In this document: positions 1 through 7,762 of the stretch, one piece after another
Layout of the letters: each line of letters begins with the position of its first letter
Numbering within the stretch: position 1 is the stretch's first letter
Origin: PALSA-1180 sp964624625
GTDB lineage: Bacteria; Oederibacteriota; Muellerivitia; Muellerivitales; Muellerivitaceae
Assembly: GCA_964624625.1 (NCBI GenBank)
Contig: CAZUXW010000071.1
Span: forward strand, 1-15,961
DNA length: 15,961 nucleotides
Direction: 5' to 3'
Position numbers and translations under genes: made by a program
Notes under the pieces: generated by a model
Databases searched by the model: none
Seen by the model: the letters and a program-made list of their open reading frames with translations, nothing else
Told to the model about the DNA's origin: nothing

Positions 1-24
1 CGGACGGCGGAGACCGGAGAGCGC
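1..24 (+). repeat. short purine-rich tandem phrase (CGGAGAC type)
   Basis: Three imperfect 7-bp units, CGGACGG, CGGAGAC and CGGAGAG, lie directly after the stop codon of queE, on the opposite strand. The first 19 bases match 8975-8993 at 16 of 19 positions; that copy also lies directly downstream of a minus-strand gene. The left edge is cut by the window. Seen directly; function unknown. Confidence 0.55.
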
Positions 25-26
25 CT

Positions 27-689
27 TTATTTGCCCCGGGTTTCGTCAGGCCATACGTATTTATGCATCTGCAGCTGCATTCTCACCGGCAGGCGGTCGG
101 CGGTGATCCATTCGGCCAGATCCTTCGGCTCCAATTCATCGTGGACGGCGGAAAAAAGGATGGGGTGCTTGAAATGCAGGGCAAGACGAAGGACTTTTTC
201 CTTGGCATAGTCGTAATCCCCCTTGTCCTTGATGACGAACTTGATCTCGTCCCGGCCAGGCGTCAGGTGCTGGAGGTTGTCCCAAAGGTTCCGTTTTTCC
301 TCGCCGGACCCAGGGCATTTGATGTCCATGATCTTGATGACTTCCTTGGGGACGAGGGACAGGTCCACCGCCCCGCTGGTTTCCAAAAGAACGCGGTAGC
401 CTTTTTTGAGGAGCGCTTCCATCAAGGGGATGACGCCTTCCTGCTCCATCGGCTCCCCGCCGGTGATTTCCACCATCTTGATCCCGAAGGAATCCACCTT
501 GGCCAGGATGGCTTCCAAACCCTCGTCCTGACCCTCGAAAAAAGCGTAGGCCGTGTCGCACCAAACGCAGCGCAGCGAACAACCGGTCAATCGGATGAAG
601 ACGCAGGGGAGCCCCGCGTAGGTGGATTCCCCCTGAAGGCTCAGGTAGATTTCGTTGATTTTCAAACGAGGCTTTGTCGCGGCTGTCAC
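27..689 (-). CDS. queE: 7-carboxy-7-deazaguanine synthase (QueE)
   Basis: Radical SAM enzyme of queuosine (7-deazaguanine) biosynthesis; the family converts 6-carboxy-5,6,7,8-tetrahydropterin to 7-carboxy-7-deazaguanine in the cytoplasm. The 220-residue length fits. Visible signatures are SLQGES at 17-22, the cluster-binding CxxxCxxC (C37, C41, C44; the three-residue first spacing is the radical SAM form), the SAM-binding GGEP at 77-80, and the end MQLQMHKYVWP, matching the usual QLQ-HKY-W tail of QueE. The start is GTG at 689; a GGGAG lies about 13 bases upstream, a loose Shine-Dalgarno. The gene lies 17 bp after the stop of the glycoside hydrolase on the same strand, so it is probably co-transcribed, although the two functions are unrelated. 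No other queuosine gene is in the window. Confidence 0.95.
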   Translation of the reverse strand: MTAATKPRLKINEIYLSLQGESTYAGLPCVFIRLTGCSLRCVWCDTAYAFFEGQDEGLEAILAKVDSFGIKMVEITGGEPMEQEGVIPLMEALLKKGYRVLLETSGAVDLSLVPKEVIKIMDIKCPGSGEEKRNLWDNLQHLTPGRDEIKFVIKDKGDYDYAKEKVLRLALHFKHPILFSAVHDELEPKDLAEWITADRLPVRMQLQMHKYVWPDETRGK

Positions 690-706
690 CTATTCCGTTA
701 CTCCCG

Positions 707-3700
707 TTAAATCGCGTCAATCATATAGTAGGCGGCATGGTCCTTGGGGGAAATTTTGAATTTCAGGATCCCCTTATCCGTCGAACTTTTAAGGGGAGGC
801 CCGATCTTGCCCTCTTCATCCAAGGGATGGACCACAAAACTTACCGCCGACTGGTCCGCGATCGAAATTTCGGCCGCGACCCCCTGCATGAGGATGGGTG
901 GTTGTCCCGGGACCTTCAAAGCCGTCCGGGTGGCATTAAAAACTTGGCCGCTGTTTTCCGCGCGGGCCGCAGCGGTTAACAGAATTTTTTGGGACGACGC
1001 CAATGGCGCCTTGTCCAAGGTTACGGCCATCACGCTGGCCCAGGGATTGCGCTTATCAGCGGTAATTTCAAATCCGGACGCCTTCAGCGGCAAGCCGGTC
1101 CCGATGGCGCCGGTAAATCCCTGAACGAAGGGACTATCCAACTTTAGAACACCCTTGCCGTAATCAAGCATCTCTTCGCCGGTGGAGCTTTTGATGGTTT
1201 TAGCCTGGGGGTCGTGGTTTTTCTCCAGCTCCGAAGTGTCCTTATAGAAGACCTCCTTATTGCCGATGAATTGCTTGGCCACCTTGGCGACATAAGGAAG
1301 CCAGGGATGGTCGAACAGCCAGGGGCTCTTGCTTCCATGGGAGGTGATTTCCGAATCTGCGACACCCTCGGGAAACAGCTCCGAGGCAGGTTTTAACAAA
1401 CCCAGCCGGTAGATGAGGGCCCCAGCCTGGTACAAAGGCTCGTTGTCGGGACGGCTGTTGATCGAGAAGTTGTTCAACTTCACCGAGCCAATGAGCGCTG
1501 GTCCGTAGTCGAATTGGAGCATCCCGTCCCAGTCCTGTAAGGAACCGTAGGCCGCCATCAGGACCGTCCCCTCCAGCCGGTATTCGTTGGGCACGCAGTC
1601 GTTCCACTCCGTGACGATGAGGGGCTTTCCTTCCACTGGAGCGTGGGAAAGGCTGAAAAGGAGCGACCCTTGGAAGGGGCTTTTCAACTGGCTGTTATTG
1701 TTCATGGGGGCCCTGTCCACATTGGACCAGCCGCCGGCAATGTTCCAGATCTGGGGGTGGTCCCAATAGGCGTGGGTATCCATAAAATCCATCACCGAGT
1801 CGCTCTTGAGGTTGCCCAGGACCGGCAGACCCATATTGCTCCCCGTGAGCAAGGCATGGGGGCTGATCTTCTTCAGGAAGGCCTTCATCTCGAGGTTGCT
1901 GTCCATGACCGTTTTGAGGAGGAATTTCATGCTCTGTTCCTCGTTCTCCTGGTTCCGGACCGGCACCAATTTCTGGGAATCCCAATCGAACTTGAAGCGG
2001 GTGATCTTTCCCTTCCCTCCCCAAGCCTGGTACATCCCCTGGAGCTCGTCCCAATAGGGTTCGGGAAACTTCTGCTCGCCGAAGCCGCAGAAGATGGAGG
2101 ACTCGTTGACGATCTCGTTGCCCACATAGACCGGGTCGTCCTTGAGCGCCATGCCCGTATAGGCATTGACGTGGGTCAGGAGCATTTCGGCGTACTTTTT
2201 ATTGAGGTCGATGATCCTCCGGGAAAAATGGATGACCGTCTTGGAACCATCCTCCAATTCGGAGTAGGCCGGAACCTTGTCCCCGGGGCGGAACTTGCGC
2301 CCCACGGACCAGTCCGGATAGACGTAGATGCCGTTTTTCTTCAGGGCGGCGATGAGGTAATCCAACTGGTCCAGGGTATCGGGATTGAACGTTTGGGTGT
2401 TGTCGGCCTTGGGATCAAAGATATTCTTCTCTCCCCAGTCGTTGTCCAAAAAGTGAAGGCGGACCAGGTTGATGCCGAGCTTGGCCATGCGGAGGGCCGT
2501 GGCATCGGCTTCCTCGTGACCCACGAAAAGGTTGGGCCCCACCCCATCGGTGCCCCAGAACTTGATCCTGGTTCCATCGGCGAAGGCGAAGTGTCCGCCC
2601 CTGACCGCCACGAAGCCGCGGGTTCCGGCGGGCTTCTCATTGAGATACGACAGGTCCAGGGGGGCGTCCGAAATCTTCGCGGGGCTGGCGTAGGGGTACC
2701 AGTCGGAAGTATCGGTCGCCTGTTCCGTCACCCGAACCGCCGTTATTTTTTTGTCCGAGGCGTCGAACAGGGTCAGGGACAGGTCGTCGAACCAGGCCTT
2801 CCCCACGCAATTGCCCAGGCCCGCGTCCACATGGATTTGTCCCGTTCCCGCCGGGAGAACAAATTTCTTCTCGTAATAAGTCCAATCCGTGTCACCCACG
2901 ACCTTGCAAACGGAGTCCTGCCAGCCTCCCACTTGCTTGCCGTTCGCGTCGCGGAAGTCGATGCCGAGCCTTGCCGCTTCCCATTCTTCCTTGCCCCGGA
3001 CCACCTTGGCCGTTTTCACCCAGCCGCCGTAAACCACGTAAGCGGGCTTCACATCCCCCAGATTGAGATCCTGCTGGGACAGGTTCCAGCTGGGCGCCTC
3101 ATTGACCAGCAAGTCGCAATGGGCCGATTGGTGTCCTCCGCCCGCCAAGTGGGCCTGTCCCCATTCCATGGAGCCGGGAATCTCGAAGCCGGGGTTGGAA
3201 ATCCAATTGTCGCTCTTGAGGACGGAAGGCGGTTTGCGGTCCGGGTGGGCGGGGGATCCCGGGGTCAGGGGTTTCAGGTCGAAATCGTAGGCCAGGCATT
3301 TCAAGTCCGAAAACCACACCTTTCCCATGGCGTTACCCAAGGAACACTCGATGACGGCCCAACTGGTTCCCGCCGGAACCGCGTATTGGTTGGAATAGAA
3401 ATCCCAGTCGTGGGTATCCTGGACCTGGGCGATCGGCGGAGGCCAATCCCCCAGGCGGACGCCTGCCTTGTCGTAAAAGACCACCGTCATGCGGGCCGTT
3501 TCCCAATCCTTGGAGCCCTTGACCACCTTTTCAGTCTTGAGCCAGCCGGAAATTTCCAGGGTAGGGGGCGCCGGCTGGGGCATCACAACCTTTTGGCTGG
3601 CGGAGGTCCAATCCGCTTTGGTGTTCTCTATATAGAGGGAAGGCTTGTCGTCCTTGCCGGGCTGAAGGTTGACATAACCAGACCAGGCGATTTTGGATTT

Positions 3701-3796
3701 GAAATCCCCATTCACCAGCCAATTGAGTTCGGCGGCGGATAGAAGACCTGTGGTGAATAGAAGGACAAGAGCGGTTGTGAGGAATCGTCGGATCAT
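707..3796 (-). CDS. secreted glycoside hydrolase (clan GH-A type) with two tandem CBM-like modules
   Basis: Predicted 1029-residue secreted carbohydrate-active enzyme. Residues 1-22 form a signal peptide (MIRRF start, hydrophobic core, cut near LLSAA). Two beta-sandwich modules at about 24-172 and 196-345 are internal duplicates: both hold the pattern GW-KT-KVV-G--W--AR, W-YY/FYS-----PAGT and GLGN--GK-WF-DL, like CBM4/9 or galactose-binding folds. A TIM barrel follows (about 390-800): GTDGVG, VRLHF at 445-449, GNEIVNE at 559-565 (E565 or E561 as acid/base), DTHAYW at 673-678, and IVTEW at 727-731 with E730 as likely nucleophile. A beta-rich tail covers about 800-1029. I cannot name the GH family or substrate; GH5-like is the closest impression. 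ATG at 3796 is chosen because it begins the signal peptide, with AAGGAG at 3814-3809, 12 bases upstream. An in-frame TTG two codons earlier is better spaced. The reading frame stays open into the assembly artefact, which is not coding. Confidence 0.85.
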   Translation of the reverse strand: MIRRFLTTALVLLFTTGLLSAAELNWLVNGDFKSKIAWSGYVNLQPGKDDKPSLYIENTKADWTSASQKVVMPQPAPPTLEISGWLKTEKVVKGSKDWETARMTVVFYDKAGVRLGDWPPPIAQVQDTHDWDFYSNQYAVPAGTSWAVIECSLGNAMGKVWFSDLKCLAYDFDLKPLTPGSPAHPDRKPPSVLKSDNWISNPGFEIPGSMEWGQAHLAGGGHQSAHCDLLVNEAPSWNLSQQDLNLGDVKPAYVVYGGWVKTAKVVRGKEEWEAARLGIDFRDANGKQVGGWQDSVCKVVGDTDWTYYEKKFVLPAGTGQIHVDAGLGNCVGKAWFDDLSLTLFDASDKKITAVRVTEQATDTSDWYPYASPAKISDAPLDLSYLNEKPAGTRGFVAVRGGHFAFADGTRIKFWGTDGVGPNLFVGHEEADATALRMAKLGINLVRLHFLDNDWGEKNIFDPKADNTQTFNPDTLDQLDYLIAALKKNGIYVYPDWSVGRKFRPGDKVPAYSELEDGSKTVIHFSRRIIDLNKKYAEMLLTHVNAYTGMALKDDPVYVGNEIVNESSIFCGFGEQKFPEPYWDELQGMYQAWGGKGKITRFKFDWDSQKLVPVRNQENEEQSMKFLLKTVMDSNLEMKAFLKKISPHALLTGSNMGLPVLGNLKSDSVMDFMDTHAYWDHPQIWNIAGGWSNVDRAPMNNNSQLKSPFQGSLLFSLSHAPVEGKPLIVTEWNDCVPNEYRLEGTVLMAAYGSLQDWDGMLQFDYGPALIGSVKLNNFSINSRPDNEPLYQAGALIYRLGLLKPASELFPEGVADSEITSHGSKSPWLFDHPWLPYVAKVAKQFIGNKEVFYKDTSELEKNHDPQAKTIKSSTGEEMLDYGKGVLKLDSPFVQGFTGAIGTGLPLKASGFEITADKRNPWASVMAVTLDKAPLASSQKILLTAAARAENSGQVFNATRTALKVPGQPPILMQGVAAEISIADQSAVSFVVHPLDEEGKIGPPLKSSTDKGILKFKISPKDHAAYYMIDAI

Positions 3797-3815
3797 TTTC
3801 AATGGATTCTCCTTG

Positions 3816-3870
3816 GGTTTCGGATAATCGATTTTACACCCTTGCCGTAAGGAATGAACCACCTTTGGAG
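3816..3870 (+). repeat. left copy of exact 55-bp direct repeat at contig end
   Basis: The 55 bases starting GGTTTCGGATAATCG and ending CCACCTTTGGAG are identical to 3971-4025. The copy stops exactly at the first N. It contains the upstream region of the glycoside hydrolase gene and reads as unique intergenic DNA, not a mobile repeat. Confidence 0.95.
3831..3858 (-). promoter_or_regulatory. candidate promoter of the glycoside hydrolase gene
   Basis: On the minus strand TTCATT (3858-3853) and TAAAAT (3836-3831) are 16 bases apart and would give a leader of roughly 28 bases containing the AAGGAG ribosome site at 3814-3809. The -35 box is weak. The site lies inside the 55-bp stretch that is present twice around the gap, so a second identical copy appears at 3986-4013. 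Inference only. Confidence 0.3.
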
Positions 3871-3970
3871 NNNNNNNNNNNNNNNNNNNNNNNNNNNNNN
3901 NNNNNNNNNNNNNNNNNNNNNNNNNNNNNNNNNNNNNNNNNNNNNNNNNNNNNNNNNNNNNNNNNNNNNN
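3871..3970. other. assembly gap (100 N), probably of zero true length
   Basis: Exactly 100 unknown bases, the customary placeholder for a gap of unknown size. It is flanked by two exact 55-bp copies of the same sequence. 55 is a common de Bruijn k-mer size, so the simplest reading is two contigs sharing one terminal k-mer that were scaffolded without being merged. Collapsing would remove 155 bp and leave a 258-bp divergent intergenic region between 3796 and 4210. Confidence 0.9.
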
Positions 3971-4025
3971 GGTTTCGGATAATCGATTTTACACCCTTGC
4001 CGTAAGGAATGAACCACCTTTGGAG
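3971..4025 (+). repeat. right copy of exact 55-bp direct repeat at contig end
   Basis: Begins at the first base after the Ns and matches 3816-3870 at all 55 positions; the sequences diverge immediately after TTTGGAG. See the gap entry. Confidence 0.95.
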
Positions 4026-4040
4026 CCTCTTGGAAATCAC

Positions 4041-4064
4041 CCCTTCCCCCTGGGGGGAGAAGGG
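4041..4064 (+). repeat. GC-rich intergenic hairpin
   Basis: CCCTTC+CCCC (4041-4050) pairs with GGGG (4054-4057), then after one bulged A with GAAGGG (4059-4064), leaving a three-base loop. No T-run follows on either strand, so it is not a classical terminator. It lies in the divergent region between the hydrolase and the protease. C/G phrases of this kind are common intergenic hairpins in many bacteria. Confidence 0.45.
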
Positions 4065-4111
4065 ATTAAACGAAAAGGCATCAAGGCTTCCAATAGCGGT
4101 ATTACCAATCG

Positions 4112-4142
4112 TTTACCCTTTAATCGGCCCGCTTTTTATAAT
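4112..4142 (+). promoter_or_regulatory. candidate promoter of the subtilase gene
   Basis: A perfect TATAAT at 4137-4142 is preceded by TTTACC at 4112-4117 (4 of 6 matches to TTGACA) with a 19-base spacer, slightly long. It would give a leader of about 60 bases before the ATG at 4210. A second option is TGCTATTCT at 4158-4166, an extended -10. Predicted from sequence only. Confidence 0.4.
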
Positions 4143-4209
4143 CTTTCATCCTCCTTGTGCTATTCTTTCCGGCAAATTCCGGCGTGACCGCCCGAACGAA
4201 AGACAAAAC

Positions 4210-6834
4210 ATGATTTTTTCCAAACCCTACCGGTACCTGGGAACCTGCCTGTTCCTGCTCTCCTCCCATTCCGCCTCCGCGGGACTTCTCCCGGGAGGAC
4301 AGGAGGAATATGTCCCAGGCGAAGTCCTGGTCCGGTTCAAGGCCGGCACAGGGGAATCGGCCAGGCAAAGGACCTTTGCCCCCCTGGGTGAGGGCCAGGA
4401 GCTTTCCCGCATCCACCTCCACAAAATCAGGCTGAATTCCCTCCAGGGGGTGGAGGAGGCGCTCGCCCAATTACGGAAGGACCCTTCCGTGGAATCGGCG
4501 CAGCCCAACTACATCTACCACGCCCATTTGAACTGCGCCCCTCCCACCGAATTCAGCGCTTCCTACAGCCCCGCCATCGGAACAACGGCCGGTGTTTTCG
4601 GTTGGCCCTTCGTCCAGATCCACGCGCTCAATTCCGATTTCTCCGCTCCCGTGACTTCCGGCTGGGGATACCTCCAAAGCCAATGCGGATCCATTACCTC
4701 CCCCGTGACGGTGGCGGTCCTGGACACGGGAATCGCCGCGAATAACCCGGACCTGCCGCCGTCCCTTTTCCTGCCTGGTTTCAATTCCGTGACGGGGACC
4801 ACCAATAGCTCGGACGATTTCGGCCATGGCACCATGGTGGCCGGGATCGTCGCGGGACAATGGAACAACGAGGGCCCCACCAGCCCCGCCGCATGCGGCA
4901 CAGGCCCCTACAGCGGAGCGGTGGCGGGAGTGGCCGGAATGCCGGGCCTGGTGCGGATCATCCCCATCAAGGTTTTGGACAACACCGGGAGCGGCACCAC
5001 CCAGAACATCATCGACGGCACGAATTACGCCGTCTCCCACGGGGCCAAGATCCTCAATTTTTCCCTGGGGTCCACCGCGCCCGACGCCATGGAAGGCGCG
5101 GCTATCACCGCCGCCTTGAACGCCGGATGCCTGGTGGTGGCCTCGGCGGGAAATGAATCCACCGTCAGCCGGATCCGGCCCCTCGATTTTCCGGCCGGTT
5201 ACCCAGGGGTGATCGCGGCTGGCGCGACGGACAAGGCCGGCAACATGACCTACTATTCCAACGCCGCAACAGTAGCCGGGAGCTTCAACTTAATGGCTCC
5301 CGGAGGCGCGAACCTCTGCGATGGCGGGCCGCCTAACGCTTGTTTTGATCCCGACGATGATTTTTTCGGGACCCAGCTCTGCCCCGCCCCCAACACGGAC
5401 TTCGATATATCGCCCTCCGATCCGAACTACGGGACCGCCTCCGGGACTTCCTTCTCCGCCCCCACCATCACGGGAGCGGCGGTGCTGCTCTTGGCCCTGC
5501 ATCCGGATTGGTCCGCTTCGGAGGTTTACGCCCAATTCCGCCTGACTTCCACGGCGATGACGGTTTATCCCCACTCCCATCCCACCGGCGCCGGCACCTA
5601 TGGACGCCTCAACCTGGCCGCGGCCCTGCAAACCACCTTCCTGACCTTTACCCCCACGGTCTCGAGGACCCCAACCCCAAGTCCCACCCCAACTTTTTCC
5701 AAAACCGCCACCAAGACTCCCACGAAAACCCCGACAGCCTCTCCTACCGCCACCGCGACCTTAAGCCCCACTTCCAGCCCGACTTTTTCCCCCTCCTCCA
5801 CCCCGACCGCCACGGCCACCCTCACGCCTTCCAATTCTCCCAGCCCCACTTCAACCAACAGTCCTTCGCCTTCCCCCTCCGACACTCCGACCCTAACCCC
5901 TTCTTCCTCGCCCAGCCCCACGCCCTCCTCGACACCCTCCGATTCGCCGACCTCTACCCCCACGTTAACCACCACCGATAGTCCCACGGCTACCCTCACG
6001 CCAACCCCAACCGACACAGCTTCATCCTCTCCAACTCCCCAACCCACGGAGACGGCCACCTCCACGCCGACACCCAGCCCGACCGACTCCCCTTCTTATA
6101 CCCCGACCCTAACTCCGACCTTAACTCCCGCCAATACAGCCTCAACCACTTCGACCAATACGGAAACTCAAACTCCAACCTTAACCGCCGCCAACAGCCC
6201 CACCGATACACCCTCCAGTTCTTCAACGGATTCACCAACCCCTACCGCCTCGGACACGGCAACCGCGCCCTTTTCTCCCACCCCTTCGTCCACCGACTCG
6301 CCAACCCTCACTCCCAGCGATACGCCGACCTTAACAACCACCTCTTCTCCCACTCCAACTACCTCCAACACCCCCACGGTGACTTTTACCGAATCACCCG
6401 CCTATTCCCCCGCGAATCCGCCGACTCCGCCTCCGACCCCTTCCAACACTCCCACCACCACCTTAACGAACTCCCCCACTTTCACACCAGCCTTGTCGCC
6501 AACCAACACCCCTTCCACGGGTGCCCCAACCACCACTTCTACCGCCGGAATCTTTTCAATCTCCCTGCCCTATCCCAACCCTTCCCGTGGTTCGTTGATC
6601 CACTGGGACATTAGGGCAGCGTCACCCACGGCCCTTGAAATATCCATTTTCACGGCAAGGGACAGGGAAATATTCACTCAAAGGATTTCCATGAACGGGG
6701 ACGCGGTTTACCTGTGGGACCTCAAGGACAAGGGGGGCAATCGGGTGGCCAACAACATTTATTTCATCCGGTTCAAGTCAAAAACCTCTTCCAACCCCTA
6801 CGAAAAGATATTCAAGGTTCTGGTCCTGGAATAA
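4210..6834 (+). CDS. secreted subtilisin-like serine protease with Pro/Thr/Ser linker and FlgD/T9SS-like C-terminal domain
   Basis: An 874-residue S8 family protease. Order of parts: signal peptide at about 1-24 (ends SASAG); inhibitor-like propeptide at about 34-104 (VPGEVLVRFK to SAQPNYIYH); catalytic domain about 130-475 with Asp172 in VLDTG, His206 in GHGTMVAG, oxyanion Asn315 in SAGNES and Ser414 in SGTSFSAP, so the triad is complete; a roughly 300-residue Pro/Thr/Ser linker (about 480-781); and a 93-residue end domain (782-874) with PYPNPSRG, W-L-D-GGNRVANNIYFIRFK, the pattern of FlgD Ig-like and type IX secretion C-terminal domains. Four Cys in the catalytic domain may form disulfides. 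The frame is open upstream to 4009, but only ATG 4210 opens on a signal peptide; its Shine-Dalgarno (GAAAGA) is weak. It is divergent from the hydrolase and convergent with the next gene. Likely an extracellular or surface-anchored scavenging protease (inference). Confidence 0.93.
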   Translation: MIFSKPYRYLGTCLFLLSSHSASAGLLPGGQEEYVPGEVLVRFKAGTGESARQRTFAPLGEGQELSRIHLHKIRLNSLQGVEEALAQLRKDPSVESAQPNYIYHAHLNCAPPTEFSASYSPAIGTTAGVFGWPFVQIHALNSDFSAPVTSGWGYLQSQCGSITSPVTVAVLDTGIAANNPDLPPSLFLPGFNSVTGTTNSSDDFGHGTMVAGIVAGQWNNEGPTSPAACGTGPYSGAVAGVAGMPGLVRIIPIKVLDNTGSGTTQNIIDGTNYAVSHGAKILNFSLGSTAPDAMEGAAITAALNAGCLVVASAGNESTVSRIRPLDFPAGYPGVIAAGATDKAGNMTYYSNAATVAGSFNLMAPGGANLCDGGPPNACFDPDDDFFGTQLCPAPNTDFDISPSDPNYGTASGTSFSAPTITGAAVLLLALHPDWSASEVYAQFRLTSTAMTVYPHSHPTGAGTYGRLNLAAALQTTFLTFTPTVSRTPTPSPTPTFSKTATKTPTKTPTASPTATATLSPTSSPTFSPSSTPTATATLTPSNSPSPTSTNSPSPSPSDTPTLTPSSSPSPTPSSTPSDSPTSTPTLTTTDSPTATLTPTPTDTASSSPTPQPTETATSTPTPSPTDSPSYTPTLTPTLTPANTASTTSTNTETQTPTLTAANSPTDTPSSSSTDSPTPTASDTATAPFSPTPSSTDSPTLTPSDTPTLTTTSSPTPTTSNTPTVTFTESPAYSPANPPTPPPTPSNTPTTTLTNSPTFTPALSPTNTPSTGAPTTTSTAGIFSISLPYPNPSRGSLIHWDIRAASPTALEISIFTARDREIFTQRISMNGDAVYLWDLKDKGGNRVANNIYFIRFKSKTSSNPYEKIFKVLVLE
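5647..6552 (+). repeat. low-complexity Pro/Thr/Ser coding repeat
   Basis: About 300 codons made almost only of Pro, Thr and Ser in degenerate phrases such as SPTPT, NTPTLT and DSPT, inside the subtilase. Codons vary (ACC, ACG, ACT, CCC, CCG, CCA), so the repeat is under protein-level rather than simple DNA-slippage similarity. It acts as an extended, probably glycosylated spacer. Its complement yields Val/Gly-rich open frames that are shadows. Confidence 0.9.
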
Positions 6835-6896
6835 GTTTTTCCAAGAGTCCTTTTCTCAAAACCCTGAAGCGCTGAATTTACTTTAGCCGGGAAATT

Positions 6897-7682
6897 CTAA
6901 AAACAAGTGCTGAGGTACCCGCCCATGTAGCCTTGTCCCGCGACGGCGGGCGGATTTGGTTTGGCGGAGCCGACCGGGAAAACCGCCGGCATGATTTGGG
7001 GGATCGTCGTCATATGGGCGGATGATCCGGAAGCCAGTTGCATGGCAACCGTGCCGGAAACCGTCGAGAAGGCGATCCAGTAAGTTCCCGGGCTCAATGA
7101 AATCCCCCCGAACGGCGCCTGCATCCAATTCGTATATCCGTAGGCAGGCTTGACGCTGTCCGAGAAAATCAGGGACGAAGGAAAGCCGCCAGAGTCCGAA
7201 TAAACCCCAAACTGAACGGTCGCGCCAGGCGAGGCCGAGATACAGCTAACATAGGCGTTTAATAACTTGGAGGGTTGACTTACGGTGTAGGATTGAAACA
7301 CGGTTCCGGTGTTCAACAGGGTGAAGGTTATCGCGCCGGACGCGAAGTTGGTTTCCCCGAAGCGCGCGTAGGTTTGGCAGGGAGTAACGGAAGCGATCAC
7401 CGTGATAAGGGGCGTGGGCGTGAAAGTGAAGGTATTCGTCGGCACCGGGGTATTCGTGGGGCTCGGGGGAACGGGAGTGCTGGTAGGCTGGAATGGGGTA
7501 GAAGTCCAAGTCGGGGTCATGGTTCCCACGGAGGCGATCGGCGAGGGGCTCGGCAAAAGGGTTACAGGCGCGGGGGTCAAGGCGATGGGTGGATAAAAGA
7601 TCGGGGGCTTGCCGCAACCGGCAAAAACCAGGATTAAGAGAACCATCATCACGCCAATGATGAAAATGATGACTTTTACCAT
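6897..7682 (-). CDS. lipoprotein with Pro/Thr linker and C-terminal beta-sandwich domain
   Basis: A 261-residue predicted lipoprotein. Residues 1-22 are a signal peptide rich in Ile/Val/Met with lipobox VFAG and Cys23. Residues about 30-107 are a Pro/Thr/Ser linker (STPVPPSPTNTPVPTNT). Residues about 108-261 form a secreted all-beta domain with YSDSGGFPSSLI and LSPGTYWIAFS, the layout of the surface or anchor domains called choice-of-anchor R in annotation pipelines; no catalytic site is evident. ATG at 7682 is chosen since GGGGG lies four bases upstream; an in-frame GTG at 7694 would add four residues. The gene is convergent with the subtilase (62-bp gap without a clear terminator) and 80 bp downstream of another small lipoprotein on the same strand. 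Exact role unknown. Confidence 0.75.
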   Translation of the reverse strand: MVKVIIFIIGVMMVLLILVFAGCGKPPIFYPPIALTPAPVTLLPSPSPIASVGTMTPTWTSTPFQPTSTPVPPSPTNTPVPTNTFTFTPTPLITVIASVTPCQTYARFGETNFASGAITFTLLNTGTVFQSYTVSQPSKLLNAYVSCISASPGATVQFGVYSDSGGFPSSLIFSDSVKPAYGYTNWMQAPFGGISLSPGTYWIAFSTVSGTVAMQLASGSSAHMTTIPQIMPAVFPVGSAKPNPPAVAGQGYMGGYLSTCF

Positions 7683-7762
7683 ATCGCCCCCCACCCTGAA
7701 TTGAACCCTCAGAGTATGGTGATTTTGGAGGCGAATTTATTCCAGGGACGGGGCTGCTTCGT

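Noticed and set aside
63..720. Open frames on both strands overlapping queE
   Set aside because: They lack family motifs; the queE frame has the radical SAM cysteines and the full conserved C-terminus.
1643..3742. 699-codon open frame on the plus strand opposite the glycoside hydrolase
   Set aside because: It mirrors codon bias of the GC-rich hydrolase gene, has no domain signature or ribosome site, and the minus strand holds clear catalytic and binding motifs.
3816..4025. The 55-bp pair as a biological tandem repeat or insertion target duplication
   Set aside because: The copies end exactly at the N boundaries and have k-mer length, so an assembly artefact is simpler.
3799..4040. Open frames that run through the N stretch
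   Set aside because: They exist only because unknown bases are read as open and because the 55-bp overlap is duplicated.
5598..6377. Val/Gly-rich frames on the minus strand inside the subtilase
   Set aside because: They are complements of the Pro/Thr/Ser linker codons (ACC, CCC to GGT, GGG) and carry no independent signal.
6835..6896. Bidirectional terminator between the convergent subtilase and lipoprotein genes
   Set aside because: Only a 6-bp AGCGCT palindrome is present, with no stem plus T-run.
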